Shown here: positions 47,089-55,863 of the stretch, one piece after another
Position numbering within the stretch: position 1 is the first letter of the stretch
Layout: every line of letters begins with the position of its first letter
DNA from: Victivallales bacterium
GTDB taxonomy: Bacteria; Verrucomicrobiota; Lentisphaeria; Victivallales; GWF2-38-69
Length of the DNA: 64,000 nt
Reading direction: 5' to 3'
Assembly (NCBI GenBank): GCA_021733985.1
Contig: JAIPJT010000002.1
Location: 50,468 to 114,467 of the forward strand
Position numbers and translations under genes: made by a program
Notes under the pieces: model-generated
The model's database searches: none
Told to the model about the DNA's origin: nothing
Seen by the model: the letters and a program-made list of their open reading frames with translations, nothing else

Positions 47089-47634
47089 CTAATCATACTT
47101 GATCAACTCATAAGGAAGATCCAGCGGTTTATCAGTTAATAATGCAACTAAAGCCTGCCATAGTGTTTCAGCAGGAGGCGGACATCCCGGCAAATGGTAA
47201 TCCATCTTGACGATTTCGCTGCATGGATAAACTTTATCCAGTAGTAAAGGAATATCCGGACCGTTAGGAGCTTTACCTGTAGGATTATATATTGTCGGTC
47301 CTTCGAGGTAAGCCTTTTGCAGGCATTCCTGCAGTGGAATTCCGTTGCGCATAGCCGGGATTCCGCCCATTATAGCGCAGTCACCAACTGAGATCAATAT
47401 ATCGCAGTTTCTACGGAAGTCCTGTAGATTGTGTGCATTTTCCTCGTTTGCACATCCGCCTTCTATGAGTCCTACGGCGCAGCGCTCTGTGAATTTCTTA
47501 ATGTCATCTACCGGTGATTTATTGAATTCAACCAGTTCGACCAGCTTTAAAATTTTATCGTCAATATCAAGCAAAGACATATGACAGCCGAAACAACCGG
47601 CTAATGAAGCTGTAGCAACTTTAGGTTTTCCCAT
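47089..47634 (-). CDS. hoxY: NAD-linked [NiFe] hydrogenase small subunit
   Basis: 181 aa, short form of the small subunit with a single proximal cluster, as in HoxY. Cys-containing segments ASLAGCFGCHMSLLD, IEGGCANEENAHNL, SVGDCAIMGG and LPGCPPPAETLW are all present. Length and order before hoxH are typical. Confidence 0.95.
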   Translation of the reverse strand: MGKPKVATASLAGCFGCHMSLLDIDDKILKLVELVEFNKSPVDDIKKFTERCAVGLIEGGCANEENAHNLQDFRRNCDILISVGDCAIMGGIPAMRNGIPLQECLQKAYLEGPTIYNPTGKAPNGPDIPLLLDKVYPCSEIVKMDYHLPGCPPPAETLWQALVALLTDKPLDLPYELIKYD

Positions 47635-47652
47635 GATTTATATCCTTTGTTT

Positions 47653-48363
47653 TTAGCTTGATTGATTCTTGTTTTCAATTTCGGAACCGATCGGCTTGTT
47701 ATCGTATAAGCGTTCGCCAATAGGTACTGCATAACCTACTCTTTTCTTGAGTAAAGCACCAACCGGGCATACTTCGACCGCTTTGTCGGTGACATCGATT
47801 TCTGTATCGCTGAGTTTGGCTTCAGAATTTACCGCTACTCTCTTATCCGGCCCGCGGTCCACGAACTCAAAAACATTTTTGCCGTCAATATCCTGTGAAG
47901 CCCGAACACATCTGCCGCAGAGTACGCAGCGGTTTCTGTCAATGAAGATATCTTTATGCGAAGCATCAATATCTCTTTTTGGGAACAGGTAAGGGTATTT
48001 AGGAGCGAGTACACCAAGTCTGTATGCCAAAGCCTGCAGCTCGCAGTTACCGCTTTTTTCACAGAACATGCAATAGTGGTTACCTTCTACGAACAGCATT
48101 TCAATAATATCTTTTCTGATCTGCTGTACTTCTTCTGAACTGTTGTCAACAGTGATTCCCTCGGCGATCGGCTGAGTACATGCTGCCTGAGCTCTTCCAT
48201 TGACAAAAACTGTACATACACGGCAGCTTCCGTGCGGCTGCAAACCTTCGTACGTACAAAGACGCGGGATATATATACCGGCAGCATCTGCTGCTTCCAT
48301 TATCGTCTGTCCGGGTTTGCCTTTGATATCAACATTATCAATTTTAAAAGTAATGTCTGCCAT
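47653..48363 (-). CDS. hoxU: Hydrogenase diaphorase subunit HoxU
   Basis: 236 aa NuoG-N-terminal-like protein. [2Fe-2S] CTYEGLQPHGSCRVC, His/Cys [4Fe-4S] in HYCMFCEKSGNCELQ, and a further Cys set RCVLCGRCVRASQD. It connects HoxF to HoxY. Lies between hoxF (11 bases upstream) and hoxY (18 downstream). Confidence 0.93.
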   Translation of the reverse strand: MADITFKIDNVDIKGKPGQTIMEAADAAGIYIPRLCTYEGLQPHGSCRVCTVFVNGRAQAACTQPIAEGITVDNSSEEVQQIRKDIIEMLFVEGNHYCMFCEKSGNCELQALAYRLGVLAPKYPYLFPKRDIDASHKDIFIDRNRCVLCGRCVRASQDIDGKNVFEFVDRGPDKRVAVNSEAKLSDTEIDVTDKAVEVCPVGALLKKRVGYAVPIGERLYDNKPIGSEIENKNQSS

Positions 48364-48374
48364 TATTAATCTCC

Positions 48375-50234
48375 TTATTCTGTAGTATATACAACAGATT
48401 TGCGTTCTGCTATTTTTTCGCTGTCTTTAAGAGCTTTTGAAATATCGAATGACGGATTCATTCCGGTTTCATCTGTTTTGACCAGATTTTCATATAATGT
48501 TCTGAAATTCTGCAATGAAGTAAGGATCGGGTTTGCAGAGGTCTGTCCCAGACCGCATCTGCTTGCTAACTTTACTGTTTTACCTAAAGATTCAAGATTG
48601 CTTATATCTGTAGTCAAACCTTTACCGTTAATTATTTTTTCAAGGGTATCCTTGAGCAGTACATTTCCCACCCTGCATGGTGTACAGTAACCGCAGCTCT
48701 CTTCAATAAAGAATTCCATGAAATAATCTACGACTTCCAGAAGGTTGCGGTCCCTGCTGAATACCATTATTGAACCGCCGGTCGCCAGGTCATCATAACA
48801 TATTTTTCTGCCGAAATCGTTAGCAGCTACCAAAGTACCGGAAGGTCCGCCCATTTGTACGGCGGCAGTGTCTTTGGCTCCGGTTTTTTCCAGTACTTCT
48901 GAAACTGTTGTTCCGAAGGGCAGTTCATAGACTCCGGGTTTTTCGCAGTCGCCTGATATGCTTAAAACTTTAGTTCCCTTGCTGCCTGCTGATCCTCTGG
49001 CGGCAAACCATGCGGCGCCTTTTTCGATAATTTTAACTACGCATGCAAGAGTTTCGACATTATTTACACAGGTCGGAAGGCCGAGATAGCCTTTCTGGGC
49101 AGGGAATGGAGGGCGGGTCTTGGGGTCGCCGCGGCTTCCTTCACAGGAACTTATAAGTGCCGTTTCTTCTCCGCATACATAAGCACCCGCTCCCATTTGA
49201 ATACGAATATCAAAATCAAATGCGGATTTACTTTTCAGGAGTCCGCCTAAACGTTTTTTGGGGGAAATATTTTTCCCGAGTAGACCATTTTCACGCCGTT
49301 TAGCCAGTTTTTCTTCAAGGAATTTTCTCAGATAAGCATACTCACCCCTGAGATAAAGAATACCGGTGTCTGCTCCGATTGCGTATCCGGCAATAGTCAT
49401 TCCCTCAAAAACCATGTCAGGACACTCTGTAAGGATAGCTCTGTCTTTGAACGTTCCGGGTTCGCCTTCATCAGCATTACAGATAATAGCTTTTTTATCT
49501 CCTTCAGCCGCACGGGTGAAATCCCATTTCATTCCTGTTGGAAAGCCTGCTCCTCCACGTCCTCTTAAACTTGCGGCTTTGACATTGCGTATTACTTCTT
49601 TAGGGCTTGAAGATAATGCTTCTTTTAGAGCCGCGCCGGAAACATATTCCGAAAAAACAATTTCACCCTTCTGGTGAATGTTATTCATTACCATGGAATT
49701 AACAAGAGGGTTCCCATTGTTGCCATCACCCGGTTCAGCCACGAGTTTTTTCGGGTCTCCGCTTTCTTTCAAGGTTGATATAATCTGTCCGGCCTTATCA
49801 GCTGTCAGGTTTGTAACAATTTCATCATTTATCATGATTGCAGGTGCCTGATCGCACATACCGATACAAGGTGTTTTTTCCAGCGTAAATTTTCCGTCGG
49901 CTGTTGTTTCCCCGCAATTGATGCCGAGTTCTTTTTCAAAAGCAGAGATAATTGAATCAGATCCGGCCTGCCTGTCTATAATGTCGTCACAGACACGGAT
50001 TACAAAATTACCTTTCTGGTCTTTTGAAAGGAATGCATAAAAAGACACTACACTTTCTACCTCGACTCTGTGTACAGAAACTTCAGAAGCAATTAAATTA
50101 ATCGCTTCATCTGATACACAGCCAAATTTTTCCTGAACATCTCTCACGATATCCATAAGTCTGCTGCGGTCATTTCCGCAGGCCTTGCAGATATCAGCGA
50201 TTTCTTTTTTCAGGTCCTTAGGAGTCGTCGTCAT
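48375..50234 (-). CDS. hoxF: Hydrogenase diaphorase flavoprotein HoxF (NuoE-NuoF fusion)
   Basis: 619 aa. NuoE-like N-terminal domain (about 1-150) followed by a NuoF-like FMN/NADH domain: SLRGRGGAGFPTGMKWDF, NADEGEPGTFKDR, CGEETALISSCEG, and [4Fe-4S] ESCGYCTPCRVGN. In the N-terminal [2Fe-2S] site the first pair is reduced: RVCDDIID keeps one Cys where NuoE has CxGTxC, while TPCIGMCD keeps both. So this cluster is doubtful. The protein passes H2-derived electrons to NAD. The ATG lies just after a dispersed repeat; nikR is 125 bases upstream. Confidence 0.93.
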   Translation of the reverse strand: MTTTPKDLKKEIADICKACGNDRSRLMDIVRDVQEKFGCVSDEAINLIASEVSVHRVEVESVVSFYAFLSKDQKGNFVIRVCDDIIDRQAGSDSIISAFEKELGINCGETTADGKFTLEKTPCIGMCDQAPAIMINDEIVTNLTADKAGQIISTLKESGDPKKLVAEPGDGNNGNPLVNSMVMNNIHQKGEIVFSEYVSGAALKEALSSSPKEVIRNVKAASLRGRGGAGFPTGMKWDFTRAAEGDKKAIICNADEGEPGTFKDRAILTECPDMVFEGMTIAGYAIGADTGILYLRGEYAYLRKFLEEKLAKRRENGLLGKNISPKKRLGGLLKSKSAFDFDIRIQMGAGAYVCGEETALISSCEGSRGDPKTRPPFPAQKGYLGLPTCVNNVETLACVVKIIEKGAAWFAARGSAGSKGTKVLSISGDCEKPGVYELPFGTTVSEVLEKTGAKDTAAVQMGGPSGTLVAANDFGRKICYDDLATGGSIMVFSRDRNLLEVVDYFMEFFIEESCGYCTPCRVGNVLLKDTLEKIINGKGLTTDISNLESLGKTVKLASRCGLGQTSANPILTSLQNFRTLYENLVKTDETGMNPSFDISKALKDSEKIAERKSVVYTTE

Positions 50235-50296
50235 TTACATCGTCCCTTCTGTATTCTTTGTTAATAGTTTAAAAATCACTATTTTAGATTTTATTT

Positions 50297-50340
50297 TAAT
50301 TACTAATTTTAGAAAATTAAATCGGCTTTTGTACAAATCA
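50297..50340 (+). repeat. Dispersed 40-bp repeat, copy R2
   Basis: TTAATTACTAATTTTAGAAA, then ATTAAATCGGCTTTTGTACA and AATCA. Between nikR and hoxF, within the hox promoter region. Confidence 0.6.
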
Positions 50341-50358
50341 TTGAATTAATTGAGAAAA

Positions 50359-50778
50359 TTACTTTAAATTTATTCCGGTTGTTCCCATAATTAATCCGGA
50401 ATGAAGCACCCCCTTCTGCTGCTTCAGCTTGTCTGATAGATGTTTTACTTCTTTCGGGTTTCCTTTTACCATTATCATTTCAGCACAGATTTCATGCGTT
50501 AAATGTACATGAGTTGAGGCAAGGACAATATTATGGCTGGAATGCTGTAGATCAGTAAGTTTTTCACTGAGTTCTCTGCGTTTATGATCATATATAAGTG
50601 TTATAGTTCCGACAGTTTCATCCTGATTATCACGCCATTCCTCTGCTACAATCTGGTCTCTTATCATATCCCTTATAAATTCCGATCTGTTTGCATAACC
50701 GCTTTCCCTGACCATTTTGTCAAGTTTATTAAACAAGCTGTCTTCTATTGAAAAACTTAATCTTGTGAGGCTCGGCAT
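50359..50778 (-). CDS. nikR: Nickel-responsive regulator NikR
   Basis: 139 aa from ATG 50778, which has an AGGGAAAG site; the open frame extends 43 codons further but with no NikR similarity. Ribbon-helix-helix N-terminus (RLSFSIEDSLFNKLDKMVRE) and ACT-like Ni-binding domain with H79, H90, H92 and C98, the four standard ligands offset by three from E. coli NikR. It represses Ni uptake when Ni is sufficient. A matching operator lies before the NiCoT gene at 29676-29702. It precedes hoxF. Confidence 0.95.
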   Translation of the reverse strand: MPSLTRLSFSIEDSLFNKLDKMVRESGYANRSEFIRDMIRDQIVAEEWRDNQDETVGTITLIYDHKRRELSEKLTDLQHSSHNIVLASTHVHLTHEICAEMIMVKGNPKEVKHLSDKLKQQKGVLHSGLIMGTTGINLK

Positions 50779-51147
50779 TATACTTTCCCTTAATATCACG
50801 CTTCTATATTGTATATGCTTATATAATCGGTATTTATCAGTTAGTAAATTTATATCGTTTAATTGAAATGAAAAACCGAAAACCGAAAAAAATAAAAAAA
50901 AATCCAATTAAATTTGAATACACATTTATCTTTATTTCTGAGTTTTTTTTTAGGTTTAAGCGTCCATATAAACTGCTGATGATACTTTTCCGCAGCAGCA
51001 TTTAATTATAATTAACCACATAAAATACAGTTTTTAAAATTTACATGCAGCATATTCGGTTTTTTATTCAGAAAAAATAATTTAAATATGTTGATAATTG
51101 GAAAATTATGGCATATAATGGAAACAAATGGAATAAGGAAATGTTTT

Positions 51148-51618
51148 ATGTTATCCTTTTGCGGACAGGACAGAAGCAGGTTAGATGCTAACGGACGTAT
51201 AAAATTAAGTCCCCGTTTCATTTCTGATTTTCAGAAAAACGGAGGGGGAGAGGTCGTTCTTCACTGTTTGCCGGAAGGAGCGCTGGCGGTTTACCCTGAA
51301 AAAAATTATTTAAAGATGCGTGAAGACGGGAACGAACTGGCGGAAAAAGCAGGATTAAGCATGGTATCCCGGAGAAAGATGAGAAGATTCGGCGCTTTGT
51401 CCAGAACTGAAAAAATAACTTCACAGGGACGGATTACAGTACCGGCACCGTATAGGGAATATGCTTCTTTAACACCGGGTGAGGAGGTAACTGTTGTCGG
51501 GTGTGAAATCGGTGTTGAAATATGGAGTACATCGCAGTGGGCATCAGAGATGGAAATAATCAACTCACATTTTCGTGAAAAAGGCGAACGTGAAATGTCG
51601 TCTGACTTGTTGCATTAA
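51148..51618 (+). CDS. MraZ-like AbrB-fold DNA-binding protein
   Basis: 156 aa from ATG 51148 with AAGGAA 8 bases upstream. Two SpoVT/AbrB-type repeats, each with the MraZ mark: SRLDANGRIKLSPRF and KITSQGRITVPAPYREY. MraZ normally heads the division/cell wall cluster and controls it; here neither rsmH nor fts or mur genes follow. It could be a second MraZ-like regulator. It is followed by a small gene with a strong ribosome site. Confidence 0.75.
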   Translation: MLSFCGQDRSRLDANGRIKLSPRFISDFQKNGGGEVVLHCLPEGALAVYPEKNYLKMREDGNELAEKAGLSMVSRRKMRRFGALSRTEKITSQGRITVPAPYREYASLTPGEEVTVVGCEIGVEIWSTSQWASEMEIINSHFREKGEREMSSDLLH

Positions 51619-51680
51619 AGAAAAGAAACCTGAAATTTATCGGGGAGTAATAATAATATAAACATTATCGGAGGTGGAAA

Positions 51681-51848
51681 ATGAGGACAAAAGAGCATTT
51701 GGAATCTTATTTGTATTCCACGGCAAATGAATTAACTGAACTTAATTCGATAAGCTGGCCCGAGAATAGGAAGAAACTTGAAAGGCGCATAAGTTCATTG
51801 GAATCTTTTATTCAAAAAACTATTTTTGAGTTGAATTTGAATAAATAA
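51681..51848 (+). CDS. Small protein of unknown function, 55 aa
   Basis: MRTKEHLESYLYSTANELTE followed by a WPENRKKLERRISSLESFI stretch: a helical, charged small protein. A very strong GGAGGTG site is placed 7 bases before the ATG. It is in the same direction as the MraZ-like gene, 62 bases after it. I do not recognise a family. Confidence 0.6.
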   Translation: MRTKEHLESYLYSTANELTELNSISWPENRKKLERRISSLESFIQKTIFELNLNK

Positions 51849-51915
51849 CACCCAAATTTTTTAAGTTGTTTTATTTGGATACTTATGTACCGTTCAGCTC
51901 TCTGAATTCTCCTTT

Positions 51916-52281
51916 TTATTCGTTAATTGAATCGTAAGTCTGTCTGATCTGTTTAACATTTTCCTGTATTTTATCCACGTTGTCCAGTGCCTGCACTAAC
52001 TTCTTACTTTTGAACATCTTATTCATCGTCTGTATTTCCCGGTCCAGTGCAATAATTTTTTGGCCGGTTACGTATAGATTATCTGAAAGTGTTTTTATCT
52101 GTTTAGACTCATCGATTGCATTTTGTATATCTTTTGTTACTTCAGTCGTATTTAATTTTAAAGGTTTGCGGGGGCGGTCAAGTTTATTGCTGATTTCTAG
52201 AAGCAATATTATAATAATTACTGATGAAATAATAAGTACGCACGCTGATATCTGGTTGAAGCTAAGTCTGATTTTTTCCAT
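51916..52281 (-). CDS. Single-pass membrane protein with coiled coil
   Basis: 121 aa from ATG 52281 (the frame runs further up without similarity). Residues 10-30 (SACVLIISSVIIIILLL) form one membrane segment, followed by a heptad-rich helical domain to the end. Not recognised. Sequence before the start carries GCACGAAAAAGGTT, related to the hairpins flanking MITE copies. Confidence 0.55.
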   Translation of the reverse strand: MEKIRLSFNQISACVLIISSVIIIILLLEISNKLDRPRKPLKLNTTEVTKDIQNAIDESKQIKTLSDNLYVTGQKIIALDREIQTMNKMFKSKKLVQALDNVDKIQENVKQIRQTYDSINE

Positions 52282-52353
52282 AATTATTCTTCGGTCCTTC
52301 TTTGGATGATGCACGAAAAAGGTTGTCTTCAGTGAGTCCGCATAAGGACGCAA

Positions 52354-52689
52354 TGTGTGGAACCTTTCCGTTTAACATTTAATTATTAATAATATGATTC
52401 CTGGATTTACAGAGATAAATTATAAAGTATATTTTTTTTATTAATTTTCGACCTTATCATTCGATACAGGTCATACCGACGGTATGATGGATAAATAAAT
52501 TAAATCGGATTTTGTATAAAAAGTTAAAAGTTTAACGTTCTGTATAAATCATTATTTTCGAGGTGTTTTAATAAAATATTAAGGAAAATTTATATTTTAT
52601 TAGCTTTACAAAAATAATATATTAAATTAGAATTAATTACCATTAGTTTTTTTAGTTTTTAGAAAAAAATTGTAAAAAGGAGCTAGCAA
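52354..52689. other. Non-coding gap before gdhA with split repeat R3
   Basis: 336 bases, strongly AT-rich, no gene seen. Contains the split dispersed repeat (52439-52520) with a perfect 17-bp dyad TCATACC-GAC-GGTATGA at 52471-52487. AAGGAG site precedes gdhA. Confidence 0.55.
52439..52520 (+). repeat. Dispersed 40-bp repeat, copy R3, split by a 44-46 base insert
   Basis: TATTAATTTTCG (left part) and AAATTAAATCGGATTTTGTA (right part) match R1 and R2, but 44-46 bases separate them. The insert contains TCATACC-GAC-GGTATGA. Confidence 0.55.
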
Positions 52690-54027
52690 ATGTACGAACT
52701 AGACAAATTCATGGCCGAACTTGAGAGGAAGAACCCAGCTCAGCCGGAGTTTATTCAGGCGGCAAAAGAAGTACTTGAAACAGTTATTGACTTTGTTAAC
52801 GAGAATCCACGCTATGTTCAGGGAAAAGTATTAGAGAGAATGACTGAGCCTGACAGAGTTTTCAGTTTTAAAGTTGAGTGGGAAGATGATAATGGAGAGA
52901 TTCAGGTAAATAAAGGCTATCGTGTTCAGTTCAACAATGCTATTGGCCCATACAAAGGCGGACTCAGGTTCCACCCGAGCGTAACTTTAGGCGGATTGAA
53001 GTTTTTAGGCTTTGAACAGACTTTTAAAAACAGCTTAACAACACTTCCGATGGGTGGCGGAAAAGGCGGAACGGATTTCAACCCGAAAGGGAAGTCAGAT
53101 TCTGAAATTCAGAGATTCTGCAGATCCTTTATGACAGAACTTCAGAAATATATCGGACCGAGTACAGATGTACCTGCAGGAGATATTGGAGTCGGAGGTA
53201 GAGAAATTGGTTTCATGTATGGCCAGTATAAAAGGTTGAGAAGCGAAAATACAGGTGTTCTTACAGGTAAAGGTATGAACTGGGGCGGCTCATTAATCAG
53301 ACCTGAAGCTACAGGTTTCGGCGCTGTTTATTACGGCGATGAAATGTTAAAGGTACAGGGCGAATCGTACAAAGGAAAAAGAATATCGGTATCAGGTTTC
53401 GGGAATGTCACCTGGGGTGTATGCATGAAAGCAGCAGAACTTGGTGCTAAAGTTGTGACAATTTCAGGTCCTGACGGCTATATCCTTGACGAAGAAGGTG
53501 TTAATACTCCTGAAAAATGGGAATACCTGTTGGAGCTTAGAGCTTCGAACAACGATGTTGTAGCACCGTATGCAGAAGAATTTGACGCTAAGTTCTTCCC
53601 GGGAGAAAAACCGTGGGGTGTAAAAGTTGATATGGCATTCCCATGTGCTATTCAGAACGAACTTAACAGTGATGATGCTCAGGCTCTCATCGATAACGGC
53701 TGTAAATATGTAGTGGAAACTTCTAATATGGGCTGTACTGCAGATGCTGTCAGCAAATTCCATGAAGCGAAAGTACTCTTTGCTCCGGGTAAAGCTGCTA
53801 ATGCAGGCGGTGTAGCTGTATCAGGACTTGAAATGAGTCAGAATGGTATGAAACTTTCATGGCCGAAAGAAGAAGTAGATGAAAGACTCAAACATATTAT
53901 GTCTTCAATTCACCATGCAGGTATGACTTACGGACAGGATGAGACAGGCTATATAAACTATGTCAAAGGTTCTAATATCGCAGGATTTAAAAAAGTTGCC
54001 GATGCAATGTTAGACCTCGGATTCTAA
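52690..54027 (+). CDS. gdhA: Glutamate dehydrogenase (NADP-type)
   Basis: 445 aa, small homohexameric GdhA family. Substrate segment GGLRFHPSV and LPMGGGKGGTDFNPKGKSD with catalytic Lys, cofactor fold SGFGNVTWGVCMKA. Assimilates ammonia into glutamate. NADP preference is inferred from overall similarity to GdhA rather than a verified fingerprint. Followed by a clear terminator at 54075. Confidence 0.96.
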   Translation: MYELDKFMAELERKNPAQPEFIQAAKEVLETVIDFVNENPRYVQGKVLERMTEPDRVFSFKVEWEDDNGEIQVNKGYRVQFNNAIGPYKGGLRFHPSVTLGGLKFLGFEQTFKNSLTTLPMGGGKGGTDFNPKGKSDSEIQRFCRSFMTELQKYIGPSTDVPAGDIGVGGREIGFMYGQYKRLRSENTGVLTGKGMNWGGSLIRPEATGFGAVYYGDEMLKVQGESYKGKRISVSGFGNVTWGVCMKAAELGAKVVTISGPDGYILDEEGVNTPEKWEYLLELRASNNDVVAPYAEEFDAKFFPGEKPWGVKVDMAFPCAIQNELNSDDAQALIDNGCKYVVETSNMGCTADAVSKFHEAKVLFAPGKAANAGGVAVSGLEMSQNGMKLSWPKEEVDERLKHIMSSIHHAGMTYGQDETGYINYVKGSNIAGFKKVADAMLDLGF

Positions 54028-54074
54028 GTAAGCGCTTAAACGAATGTTTTTTTCGTTCAGTATTTAATTAGAGA

Positions 54075-54106
54075 GGCACCCGGTTTGATTCGGGTGCCTT
54101 ACTTTT
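54075..54106 (+). terminator. Rho-independent terminator after gdhA
   Basis: GGCACCCG, 8-base loop, CGGGTGCC, then TTACTTTT. Strong 8-bp GC stem. Confidence 0.85.
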
Positions 54107-54313
54107 GGGTTTATAGGCTCAAATATGCGTATGTTTTAGAAATCGTGATACTCAAAAGCGTTTTTTTGAATCCTTTTGTGAAAGACATAAGGTGATTAAT
54201 TTTCTATTTTAAGTATCGATATTGAAAAGAATGAAAATTAGATAAAATGAAAAAAAAGTTATTATAAATATTTTCTTAATAACAAATTGTAAATAGTAGA
54301 ATGGAAAAGGGAA

Positions 54314-55330
54314 ATGAAAAAAAAGTTATTAATTTCGTTTGCTTTGCTTTGTTCGCTTTTGTTAAGCGGCCTTCATGCAGAAAACAAAACCAATGATTTT
54401 TATGATGATGCAGAAAAACAGAATTTAAAAACTAACAGCATCAAGGTTACCGGAGAAGTGGAAACTCCTTATACAGTGGATTTTTCCAGGCTTCCCGAAA
54501 GAAGTGTAATTGTAAGAGAAACTGTTTTAAAGGATGGAAAAGCCAAATTCATTGGTGCATACAAATATACAGGCTATTCTCTTTATGATATAATGAATTC
54601 AGCAGGAATAAAAAAAGCAAAAGGCAACACTTATAATCCGTTCATAGAATTATACCTTGTAATAGAAAATGCTGTAGGCGAAAAAACAGTAGTTACCTGG
54701 GCTGAGATATATTATGCGAATAACAGATATAAAAATATTATAGCCACAGAAGTTACCCCTGTGCTACCTTCATTTTCCGATGCTGAATGGCCTATACCGG
54801 AAAAAATGAAACTTGTCATAGGAAAGGATCTGCTGTCTGAAAGAAACATTGATTCTCCAAACAAAATTACACTTAAGTCATTAAATATACAGGATGTAGA
54901 TACTTCTAAAAAGCCTTCCTCTTTCTGCCCGGCTTTCAAAATAAGAAAAGACGGTAAACAAATTGGTAATATAACACAATTTCCTTCATACTACAGCCAA
55001 TACAATTATCCAACAGTATTTTTCGGACATGGGAGGGGTTTCCACGGGATACACGGATTTTCAGGTGTACCGCTTCAATATGTGCTAAAACCGTTTTTCC
55101 CTGTGAATAAAGAAAATATTAAAACAGGCCTGTTTTCTATTGTAGCAGCAGATGGCTATTACGCTGCATTTTCCTATAGCGAAATAGTAAACCGCAATGA
55201 CCAGTCCTACATACTGCTTATTGATGAAGGTAAAACAAAAATAGGAAAATTCAGGCTCTTCCCGAGCTGTGATTTTTTCGCGGACAGATCAATTAAATGT
55301 CTATCAGAAATTCGTTTTAAAAACAATTGA
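54314..55330 (+). CDS. Secreted protein, possible sulfite-oxidase-like fold
   Basis: 338 aa with a signal peptide (KKLLISFALLCSLLLSGLHA). The block IKVTGEVETPYTVDFSRLPE, then GAYKYTGYSLYDIMNSAGIK, then AEIYYANNRY resembles the start of molybdopterin-binding SUOX-type domains, and a second such block (FHGIHGFSGVPLQYVLKPFF, GYYAAFSYSEIV) occurs later. I see no sure cofactor-binding Cys. Function unknown; redox or scaffold role in the periplasm is possible. Ribosome site AAGGGA. A strong hairpin follows. Confidence 0.6.
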   Translation: MKKKLLISFALLCSLLLSGLHAENKTNDFYDDAEKQNLKTNSIKVTGEVETPYTVDFSRLPERSVIVRETVLKDGKAKFIGAYKYTGYSLYDIMNSAGIKKAKGNTYNPFIELYLVIENAVGEKTVVTWAEIYYANNRYKNIIATEVTPVLPSFSDAEWPIPEKMKLVIGKDLLSERNIDSPNKITLKSLNIQDVDTSKKPSSFCPAFKIRKDGKQIGNITQFPSYYSQYNYPTVFFGHGRGFHGIHGFSGVPLQYVLKPFFPVNKENIKTGLFSIVAADGYYAAFSYSEIVNRNDQSYILLIDEGKTKIGKFRLFPSCDFFADRSIKCLSEIRFKNN

Positions 55331-55388
55331 GCTTATGGAAAATTTTAATTCGCCAAATAGCTCTTTTATTTAAAGGCATGGGGGACAG

Positions 55389-55427
55389 ACCTTCGGGCGG
55401 GCCGGCCTCCCATACCGGACCGAAGGT
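55389..55427 (+). terminator. Terminator hairpin after the secreted protein gene
   Basis: ACCTTCGG ... CCGAAGGT outer stem with inner CCGG pairing, then ACATAAGAATTTT. It would stop transcription from either side; the gene at 55457 (-) points toward it. Confidence 0.65.
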
Positions 55428-55456
55428 TACATAAGAATTTTAATTTTAAACCAGCA

Positions 55457-55561
55457 TTATGCAATAACCATCTGACTAATTGAGCGATTATTTATTTTAG
55501 CCTTTTTCCCTAAATGTTCGTATAGCTTATCGTCAATTGATCTAACCTGTAATGTAACCAT
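55457..55561 (-). CDS. Mini ribbon-helix-helix (antitoxin-like) protein, 34 aa
   Basis: MVTLQVRSIDDKLYEHLGKK, then AKINNRSISQMVIA and a stop. This is the beta strand and first helices of FitA/VapB-type RHH antitoxins, but full antitoxins continue another 30-40 residues to bind the toxin. Strong AAGGAGG site and a TATAAT-like box upstream suggest it is expressed. No toxin gene is adjacent. It may be a truncated antitoxin or a stand-alone DNA-binding peptide. Confidence 0.6.
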   Translation of the reverse strand: MVTLQVRSIDDKLYEHLGKKAKINNRSISQMVIA

Positions 55562-55863
55562 TACAAATCCTCCTTCATAAAATGACTTATAATTATATGG
55601 ATGAACAACAAGCGGTCTTCTTTTGTAAATACATAGAATAACAATTTTTTAAACAAAAAGATATTGAATTAATGAATATGCTGATTTGTTTTGTTATAGT
55701 TAAATACGGGGGGTATGGGAATTAATACGCCATGAAGCTTATGTAAGATAGGAAGTTTTTTTACAGAACTATTTTTGCATTTTTGTTACAAAAAAGCAAA
55801 AACTTCATGAATTTAATGCTCTTCATGGTAAAAATAAATGAACAACAGAAAAGCCGGTTTTTT

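Noticed and set aside
50779-50907. N-terminal extension of NikR
   Set aside because: The extra 43 codons resemble no NikR and a good ribosome site marks the ATG at 50778.
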